A stretch of 12,128 bases of DNA. Origin: an uncultured Clostridia bacterium (lineage in GTDB: Bacteria; Bacillota; Clostridia; Christensenellales; Borkfalkiaceae). The stretch is taken from positions 1 to 12,128 of the forward strand of contig CANREK010000020.1 of the NCBI GenBank assembly GCA_947629605.1, given 5' to 3'. Positions 7,713-12,128 of the stretch are shown here, one piece after another. Below the pieces are notes generated by a model. The model was not told the DNA's origin, searched no databases, and saw nothing but the letters and a program-made list of their open reading frames with translations. Both the position numbers and the translations under genes were made by a program. Numbering within the stretch: the stretch's first letter is position 1; every line of letters starts with the position of its first letter.

Positions 7713-7735
7713 ACGCGCTGTGCGCGGCTCAGGAT
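7703..7735 (-). repeat. Hairpin repeat family, copy 2
   Basis: Read on the minus strand it is ATCCT (7735-7731), GA, an inner segment with a CGCGC-ACA-GCGCG stem, GA, AGGAT (7707-7703). TCATCCTGAGCCG and CGAAGGATC at its ends are identical to copy 1. Only the core differs: 14 bases here against 4 in copy 1. It is in inverted orientation to copy 1. Confidence 0.75.
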
Positions 7736-7772
7736 GACGCATTTGTACGCTGCCGTAGAAACGTGCGGCGAG

Positions 7773-7823
7773 ATGCTTCGGACTTACTCTCGTAGACTGC
7801 GTTTGTGCCCCGTGACTCAGCAT
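7773..7823 (-). repeat. Hairpin repeat family, copy 3 (long core)
   Basis: Read on the minus strand it begins TCATGCTGA and ends GAAGCAT. The outer stem is ATGCT (7823-7819) with AGCAT (7777-7773), and GA flanks both sides. Relative to copies 1 and 2, the middle stem pair is C-G changed to G-C, so pairing is kept. The inner segment is about 37 bases and only weakly structured. It is the least certain member. Confidence 0.55.
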
Positions 7824-7839
7824 GACGCCGCTCTACCAC

Positions 7840-7873
7840 AATTTTGAATTTATAATTTTTAATTTTTAATTTC
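7840..7873. other. AT-only tract beside the engB terminator
   Basis: About 34 bases consist almost wholly of A and T with repeated AATTTTT units, in otherwise GC-rich DNA. They lie between the hairpin repeats and the terminator of lon-engB. No gene or promoter pair is convincing here. It may be a remnant of a repeat end or simple sequence drift. Confidence 0.5.
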
Positions 7874-7877
7874 AACA

Positions 7878-7897
7878 AAGGCTCCCGCGGGAGCCTT
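7878..7897 (-). terminator. Terminator of the lon-engB operon
   Basis: A perfect 20-base palindrome AAGGCTCCCGCGGGAGCCTT forms a GC-rich stem eight bases after the engB stop codon. On the minus strand it is followed by TTGTTGAAATT, a poor T-tract but AT-rich. The position and symmetry make it the likely end of the operon. Confidence 0.65.
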
Positions 7898-7905
7898 ATA
7901 ATGTC

Positions 7906-8481
7906 TCATCGTGCGATGACTTCTTTGATTTTTCTGACCAGCGCGTCCTTTCCCTCGCCCGAGACGGCGGAGAAGGCGATGATGTTCCCCTCTCCGAGGC
8001 CGAGCGCATTGGCGACCGCACGCACGCGCTCCCTGACTTTCATCTTGGAGAGTTTGTCGCACTTCGTCGCGATGACGGTGAAGGGCACGATGTGGAAATT
8101 CAAAAATTTCAACATCTGAATATCGTCCTCGGAGGGGTCGCGGCGGATGTCTGAGAGCACAAAGACGTGCGAGATGTCCCCCTTCTTTGCAAAGAAGGCG
8201 TCGAGCGTCTTGGCCCACTTGGCCTTTTCCTCCTTGGAGACGGCCGCATAGCCGTACCCGGGCAGGTCGGCGAGCAGAAAGTCGCCGAAATCAAAGTAAT
8301 TGACGAGCCTCGTCTTGCCGGGCTCCGCGCTCGTCTTGGCGAGTTTTTTTTGCCCCGCGAGGGCGTTGATGAGCGTCGATTTCCCCGCGTTGGACTTCCC
8401 GCAGACGGCGATCATGGGGCGGTCGGGCGTGAGGAATTGGGCCTCGGTCGCGGCGGATGTGATGAATTTTGCAGGTACCAT
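7906..8481 (-). CDS. engB: Ribosome biogenesis GTPase EngB (YsxC/YihA)
   Basis: A small TRAFAC GTPase needed for late assembly of the 50S subunit. The 191-residue product has a single G domain. G1 is GKSNAGKST (28-36), and the switch I threonine is in GKTRLVNYF (56-64). G3 is DLPGYGY (72-78), G4 is TKCDK (139-143) and G5 is SA (171-172). Most relatives read GRSNVGKS in G1 and TKADK in G4, so both differ by conservative changes that keep the nucleotide-contacting residues. The ATG at 8481 follows the lon stop after three bases, with AGG about nine bases upstream inside the lon end. lon-engB adjacency is also known in Bacillus, where lonA precedes ysxC. Confidence 0.96.
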   Translation of the reverse strand: MVPAKFITSAATEAQFLTPDRPMIAVCGKSNAGKSTLINALAGQKKLAKTSAEPGKTRLVNYFDFGDFLLADLPGYGYAAVSKEEKAKWAKTLDAFFAKKGDISHVFVLSDIRRDPSEDDIQMLKFLNFHIVPFTVIATKCDKLSKMKVRERVRAVANALGLGEGNIIAFSAVSGEGKDALVRKIKEVIAR

Positions 8482-8484
8482 GTC

Positions 8485-10806
8485 TCAGACCCTACCTTCG
8501 GAAAACACATTTTGAAAGACTTGGTCGACGTCGCTGACGCAGATGAAGTTGAGGCCCTTTCTGACCTCTTCGGGGATCTCCTCGATGTCCTTTTTGTTCT
8601 CCTCGGGAATGATGACGTCGTGGATGCCGATGCGGGATGCCGCGAGGGCCTTCTCTTTGAGGCCGCCAATGGGAAGCACTTTGCCGCGGAGGGTGATCTC
8701 CCCCGTCATGGCGATGTCCCGCCGCACGGGCCGACCCGTAAATGCCGAGAGAATGGCCGTCGCCATCGTGATGCCCGCCGAGGGTCCGTCCTTGGGCGTC
8801 GCCCCCTCGGGAATGTGCACATGGATGTCCTTTTTCTCGAATTCATCCTCATGGATGCCGTATTTATCGGCATGGGCGCGGATGTAGGAAATGGCCGCGC
8901 GGGCGCTCTCCTTCATGACGTCGCCGAGCTTGCCCGTGAGGAGCACTTCGCCCTTCCCCTGCATCGCGGAGACCTCGATCGTGAGCGTCGTGCCGCCGAC
9001 CGCCGTCCAAGCGAGCCCCGTCGCCATGCCGACCTCGTCCGATTCGAGCATCTCGTCCTCTCTTAAATACCGCTTTGCGCCCAGGTATTTTTCTACATTT
9101 TGTTTGGTGATGACGACGCTGTCCGCTTCCCCCTTGGCGATGCGGACCGCCGCCTTTCTGCACACGGCGCCGATCGTCCGTTCGAGGGAACGCACGCCCG
9201 CCTCCATCGTGTAGCCGTCGATGATCTCCGAGATCGCCCCGCCCGTGAAGCGGATGTTCTCTTTGGTGAGCCCGTTCTCCTTGCGCTTTTTGGGAACGAG
9301 ATAGCGCTTTGCGATCTCCTCCTTCTCCTGCGGCGTGTAGCCCGAGAGCTCGATGATCTCCATTCTGTCGCGGAGGGGCACGGGGATGGTGTCGAGCGTG
9401 TTCGCCGTCGCGATGAACATGACTTTGGAGAGATTATATTCCACTTCGAGATAGCGATCGCGGAAGGTGGAATTCTGCTCGGGGTCGAGCACTTCCAACA
9501 GGGCGTCGGCGGGATCTCCGCGCATATCCGAGGAGATCTTGTCAACTTCGTCGAGGAGGAACACGGGATTGACGGAGCCCGCATTCTTCATCTCGAAGAG
9601 GATGCGCCCCGGCATTGCGCCGATGTAAGTGCGGCGGTGGCCGCGGATCTCGGCCTCATCTTTGAGCCCGCCGAGGCTCATCCGCACGAATTTTCTCCCG
9701 AGCGCCCTCGCGATGGAGCGGGCGATGCTCGTCTTGCCCACCCCGGGCGGGCCGACGAGACAGAGAATGGGCGCTTTGAGTTCCCCCGTCAGTTTGAGCA
9801 CGGCGAGATACTCCACGACGCGCTCCTTGATCTTTTCGAGCCCGTAGTGGTCCTCTTCGAGCACCTTTTCGACGTCCGAAAGCTCCTCGGTGTCCGTCGT
9901 CTCTTCCTTCCACGGAAGGTCGAGCAGCCAATCGGCATAGTTGCGCAGAACGGTGTATTCCGCAGAGGAGGAGGGCATCTTGTCCATGCGGTTGAGCTCG
10001 GAGAGCGCCTTCTCCTCGATGGGCTTGGGCATGCCCTTGGCGAGAATGCGCTCGCGCAGTTTTTCGCTCTCCTCCACGTCGTCGCCGAGCTCCCGATGGA
10101 TGGCTTTGAGCTGTTCGCGAAGGTAATATTCCCGCTGGGCCTTGTCGATATTGCGGCGGACATCGAGGGCGATCTTCTTTTCGAGCTTGCCGATTTCGAG
10201 TTCGTCGCTGAGGATGCGCTCGAAGAGACGGAGACGCCTCACCTCGTTCTCCTCTTCGAGAATGGCCTGCTTGACTTCCTCCCGCACATTGAGGCGGTAG
10301 GTGCAGACGTTGATATAGGTGTCGATATCGGCGATGCCGACGAGGGAAGTTTCGAGCTCCTTGCCGACCCTGCTGTCCGACTCGGAGATCTCCCGCACGA
10401 GTTCCTTGGCCGTGCGGAAGTAGGCCTCTTCGAGCGTTTCATCGCCGTGTTCGGTCAAAATTTCATCCGTGACGGCATAGAGAAAGCCGCCCTCTGCCGA
10501 AAAACTGCGGGCGCGGGCACGGTAGAGCCCTTCCGCATAGATGCGCATGCGGTCCCCGGGAATGCGGGTGGTCTGACGGATGCGTGCGACCGTGCCGACA
10601 AGGTTGAGATCTTCCGCCTCGGGGACATCCTTCCCCGCATCCTTTTGTTTGGTGAGAAAGACGTAGCCGTCGTTGAGGTCTGCCCGCTCGACGGCCGCAA
10701 GGGAGAGCCCGCGGCCCACGTCGAACATCGCGCTCACATTGGGAAAGATGAGCTGCGTGCGCATGGGAATGACCGATAGAATTTTAACTTGTGGGATCCG
10801 ATCCAT
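8485..10806 (-). CDS. lon: ATP-dependent protease Lon (LonA type)
   Basis: Lon is a soluble hexameric protease that unfolds and degrades damaged and regulatory proteins. The 773-residue product has the full LonA layout. The N-terminal substrate-binding domain and helical linker cover about 1-300. The AAA+ module has Walker [10 protein letters not shown] (352-360), Walker [10 protein letters not shown] (415-423) and an arginine in LRDRME (478-483). The protease domain covers about 590-770. The catalytic Ser676 is in PKDGPSAG, and Lys719 is 43 residues later in GGLKEKA, the spacing seen in E. coli. Length is normal. The ATG at 10806 has AGGAG six bases upstream. No CtsR or CIRCE operator is visible in the promoter region, so heat control, if any, is not evident. 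Confidence 0.99.
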   Translation of the reverse strand: MDRIPQVKILSVIPMRTQLIFPNVSAMFDVGRGLSLAAVERADLNDGYVFLTKQKDAGKDVPEAEDLNLVGTVARIRQTTRIPGDRMRIYAEGLYRARARSFSAEGGFLYAVTDEILTEHGDETLEEAYFRTAKELVREISESDSRVGKELETSLVGIADIDTYINVCTYRLNVREEVKQAILEEENEVRRLRLFERILSDELEIGKLEKKIALDVRRNIDKAQREYYLREQLKAIHRELGDDVEESEKLRERILAKGMPKPIEEKALSELNRMDKMPSSSAEYTVLRNYADWLLDLPWKEETTDTEELSDVEKVLEEDHYGLEKIKERVVEYLAVLKLTGELKAPILCLVGPPGVGKTSIARSIARALGRKFVRMSLGGLKDEAEIRGHRRTYIGAMPGRILFEMKNAGSVNPVFLLDEVDKISSDMRGDPADALLEVLDPEQNSTFRDRYLEVEYNLSKVMFIATANTLDTIPVPLRDRMEIIELSGYTPQEKEEIAKRYLVPKKRKENGLTKENIRFTGGAISEIIDGYTMEAGVRSLERTIGAVCRKAAVRIAKGEADSVVITKQNVEKYLGAKRYLREDEMLESDEVGMATGLAWTAVGGTTLTIEVSAMQGKGEVLLTGKLGDVMKESARAAISYIRAHADKYGIHEDEFEKKDIHVHIPEGATPKDGPSAGITMATAILSAFTGRPVRRDIAMTGEITLRGKVLPIGGLKEKALAASRIGIHDVIIPEENKKDIEEIPEEVRKGLNFICVSDVDQVFQNVFSEGRV

Positions 10807-10829
10807 ACTTTACTCCTATGGTAGATACT

Positions 10830-10858
10830 ATTATATCACACTTTTTGAGATTTTTCAA
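10830..10858 (-). promoter_or_regulatory. Promoter of lon-engB
   Basis: On the minus strand TTGAAA (10858-10853) is followed after 17 bases by a perfect TATAAT (10835-10830) with an upstream TG (TGATATAAT), an extended -10. The predicted start is near 10823, giving a leader of about 17 bases that contains the lon ribosome binding site. Repeat copy A begins 16 bases upstream of the -35. Confidence 0.8.
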
Positions 10859-10873
10859 ACATAATGTTTCTCC

Positions 10874-10979
10874 ATGTTTCTCCGCCCGTTTGCCGGGATT
10901 CTTCGGGGGCGGTGCCCCCTCAGAATGAGCGGCCGCCGTACTTGCCCCCTCCCAAGGAGGGGGTAGGGGGTGGGCAACG
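10874..10979. repeat. Direct repeat copy A (about 106 bp), with hairpin repeat copy 5
   Basis: Nearly identical to 11055-11163. One substitution (GGCCGCC against GGTCGCC) and a small change near the right end separate them. Two hairpins are visible. ATTCT-TC-GGGGGC-GGT-GCCCCC-TC-AGAAT at 10898-10926 is, on the minus strand, a member of the ATNCT-GA...GA-AGN'AT family. CCCCCTCC-CAA-GGAGGGGG is at 10945-10963, enclosed by TTGCCC/GGGCAA (10942-10977). The first ten bases, ATGTTTCTCC, are also present in tandem at 10864-10873. No gene is present. With copy B and copy 4 this fills the 435-base gap upstream of lon. Confidence 0.9.
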
Positions 10980-11006
10980 ACTACACGCGCACGGCGCCGC
11001 CGTGCG

Positions 11007-11048
11007 CTCATGCTGAACGAACGTGAAGCATCCCAGCAAACCTACGGA
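11007..11048 (+). repeat. Hairpin repeat family, copy 4
   Basis: The hairpin is ATGCT (11010-11014), GA, ACGAACGT, GA, AGCAT (11027-11031). The outer stem keeps pairing but uses G-C in the middle where copies 1 and 2 use C-G. The flank TCCCAGCAAACCTACGGA matches copy 1 at all but one base. It lies between direct repeat copies A and B. Confidence 0.75.
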
Positions 11049-11054
11049 AGTACA

Positions 11055-11163
11055 ATGTTTCTCCGCCCGTTTGCCGGGATTCTTCGGGGGCGGTGCCCCC
11101 TCAGAATGAGCGGTCGCCGTACTTGCCCCCTCCCAAGGAGGGGGACCAAGGGGGCGGGCAACG
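11055..11163. repeat. Direct repeat copy B (about 109 bp), with hairpin repeat copy 6
   Basis: Second copy of the repeat described at 10874-10979, in the same orientation. Hairpin copy 6 is at 11079-11107. The CCCCCTCC/GGAGGGGG stem is at 11126-11144 and is enclosed by TTGCCC/GGGCAA (11123-11161). The right part reads GGGGGACCAAGGGGGCGGGCAAC in place of copy A's shorter GGGGGTAGGGGGTGGGCAAC. Confidence 0.9.
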
Positions 11164-11174
11164 CGAATCCCGCC

Positions 11175-11225
11175 GCGCAAAAAATCACTGCCGCCCGAGC
11201 GTTCCGCTCGGGCGGCAGTGATTTT
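11175..11225 (-). terminator. Strong intrinsic terminator after rubredoxin
   Basis: A perfect 20-bp stem, 11181-11200 with 11206-11225, closes a five-base loop; the arm core is CACTGCCGCCCGAGC. Read on the minus strand it is followed by a run of six T residues (four in the stem end, two beyond) about 17 bases after the rubredoxin stop. It ends the fprA-rubredoxin transcript. AT-rich arms on both sides would let it act in either direction. Confidence 0.9.
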
Positions 11226-11241
11226 CATCTTTCAAACTTTC

Positions 11242-11397
11242 TTATTCTGCCGAAAATTCTTCCTTGCCGACGCCGCAGAGCGGGCAAGTGAAGTCATCGG
11301 GCACGTCCTCCCACTTGGTGCCGGGCGCGATGCCGTTGTCGGGATCCCCCGCCGCCTCATCGTACTCATACCCACAGACGTTGCAAATATACTTCAT
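11242..11397 (-). CDS. Rubredoxin
   Basis: A 51-residue cytoplasmic one-iron electron carrier that binds iron through four cysteines. The product is [20 protein letters not shown], then [16 protein letters not shown], then [15 protein letters not shown]. The iron ligands are Cys5 and Cys8 in CNVCGY, and Cys38 and Cys41 in CPLCG. This is a full-length classical rubredoxin. The ATG at 11397 is three bases after the fprA stop, with GGAGG eight bases upstream inside the fprA end. It is the likely electron donor to the flavodiiron protein encoded just before it. The Asp/Glu-rich composition is normal for the family. Confidence 0.98.
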   Translation of the reverse strand: MKYICNVCGYEYDEAAGDPDNGIAPGTKWEDVPDDFTCPLCGVGKEEFSAE

Positions 11398-11400
11398 TGT

Positions 11401-12128
11401 CTATTCCTCCTTTCCGATTTTATAGTCCTCGGCGATGGCCGCCGCAAGAGCTGCGATCTGTTCCCTCGTCTCCTCTTTGACGGAAGAGAGCACCGTCACC
11501 GTGTTCCCGAGCTTTGTCATGTCCTTCCACTCTGCTATGCACTTCTCCATGAGGCCGCCCGCCTGCGGAGACCACGAGCCGTTCTCGATGAGCGCATACT
11601 TCCTGTTTTTGAGCCCGTGCGCTTTGAGGTCGGAGAGAAGGTTCTCCATATGGATGAAAATTCCGTTGTTATACGTCGTGGAAGCAAAGACGAGGTGGCT
11701 CATGCGGAAGGCCTCGGAGAGCAATTCGCTGACATGAGTGACGGAAACGTCATAGAGTTTGACGGGCACGCCGCGCGATGCGAGCTCCGCTCCCAAGATC
11801 TCGGCGGCGTTCTGCGTATGGCCGTAGACGGAGGCGTAGAAGAGCACAACGCCCCGCTCTTCGGGCTCGTATTTGCTCCATATGTCGTATTTTTTGAGGT
11901 ACCAAGCGATGTCCTCGGCCCTTCTCCACACGGGTCCGTGGAGCGGGCAAATCATTTGAATGGGCAGCGCCGTCGCCTTTTTCAGGACCGACTGCACCTG
12001 TGCGCCGTACTTGCCCACGATGTTGAAGTAGTACCGCCGCGCGTCGTCGAGAAAGTCCCGCTCAAAGGGAAGTTCATCGGCAAAGATACTTCCGCCGAGC
12101 GCCCCGAAGGTCCCGAAGGCGTCCGCCG
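11401..12128 (-). CDS. Flavodiiron protein (type A flavoprotein, FprA-like), C-terminal part, cut by window edge
   Basis: Flavodiiron proteins reduce O2 to water or NO to N2O in the cytoplasm of anaerobes. About 241 residues are visible; the gene enters from beyond position 12128. The visible start, ADAFGTFGALGG, carries the bridging iron-ligand Asp (visible residue 2). Exactly 60 residues separate it from the last diiron ligand His63 in CPLHGP, the family spacing. A flavodoxin domain follows with the FMN phosphate loop ASVYGHT (98-104), then STTYNNGIF and ENGSWSPQAGG. The GTG at 12018 is an internal Val codon, not a start, because the family sequence continues upstream. The earlier iron ligands (HxExD and His) lie outside the window. 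Confidence 0.96.
   Translation of the reverse strand, partial: ADAFGTFGALGGSIFADELPFERDFLDDARRYYFNIVGKYGAQVQSVLKKATALPIQMICPLHGPVWRRAEDIAWYLKKYDIWSKYEPEERGVVLFYASVYGHTQNAAEILGAELASRGVPVKLYDVSVTHVSELLSEAFRMSHLVFASTTYNNGIFIHMENLLSDLKAHGLKNRKYALIENGSWSPQAGGLMEKCIAEWKDMTKLGNTVTVLSSVKEETREQIAALAAAIAEDYKIGKEE

Noticed and set aside
9100..10779. Long open frame on the plus strand opposite lon (559 codons)
   Set aside because: It is the antisense of a clearly conserved lon gene in GC-rich DNA, has no ribosome binding site or recognisable domain, and follows lon codon periodicity.
10864..11163. CRISPR-like or insertion-sequence interpretation of the repeats upstream of lon
   Set aside because: There are only two long copies plus one distinct hairpin, with no regular spacers, no transposase frame, no target-site duplication that I can see and no terminal inverted repeats bounding the block.
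10784..11228. Two short minus-strand frames sharing a PPPWEGAST...GAPPPKNPGKRAEKH segment
   Set aside because: The shared peptide is only the translation of the ~107-bp direct repeat, including its GC-rich hairpins. The frames have no ribosome binding site, and one runs through a terminator stem.
11399..12018. Treating GTG 12018 as the start of a short flavodoxin-like gene
   Set aside because: The frame stays open to the window edge, and the upstream codons encode the conserved ADAFGTFGALGG...RRYYFNI stretch of flavodiiron proteins.

Overview
The window is a chromosomal segment in which every gene I can support lies on the minus strand, so transcription runs from high to low coordinates. Gene types and gene order suggest an anaerobic Firmicute of the class Clostridia. 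The supporting signs are a flavodiiron protein next to rubredoxin, lon next to engB, a clostridial-type PssA/Psd pair, strong GGAGG-like ribosome binding sites and TTGACA/TATAAT promoters. The DNA is GC-rich by eye. No rRNA or tRNA is present to fix the taxonomy, so the class is an inference.

Layout in the direction of transcription. (1) 12128-11242: the end of a flavodiiron flavoprotein gene (fprA type, cut by the window edge) and a 51-residue rubredoxin, an O2/NO-reducing electron-transfer pair, closed by a perfect 20-bp terminator hairpin. (2) 11180-10860: a gene-free repeat island with two ~107-bp direct repeats. (3) 10858-7878: a lon-engB operon with its own promoter and a palindromic terminator. 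(4) 7877-7490: a second gene-free repeat island. (5) 7485-4580: a three-gene lipid operon with a perfect-consensus promoter. It encodes a YbhN/MprF-N-type flippase-like membrane protein, phosphatidylserine synthase (pssA) and phosphatidylserine decarboxylase (psd), linked by overlapping reading frames. (6) 4595-1: the S10 ribosomal protein operon rpsJ-rplC-rplD-rplW-rplB-rpsS-rplV-rpsC-rplP, preceded by a ~230-nt structured leader and leaving the window inside rplP.

The most interesting non-coding signal is a small hairpin family found only in the two repeat islands. Six copies share the layout ATNCT-GA-(variable inner segment)-GA-AGN'AT. The middle stem pair changes in a compensated way (C-G, G-C or T-A) while the GA/GA internal mismatch is constant. 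The second is the psd-rpsJ junction. There a terminator-like hairpin contains the -35 hexamer of the putative S10 promoter, and the leader that follows carries a hairpin plus U-run that could be an attenuator. I see no defence system, CRISPR array, transposase or other cargo system. The genes are conserved housekeeping genes.
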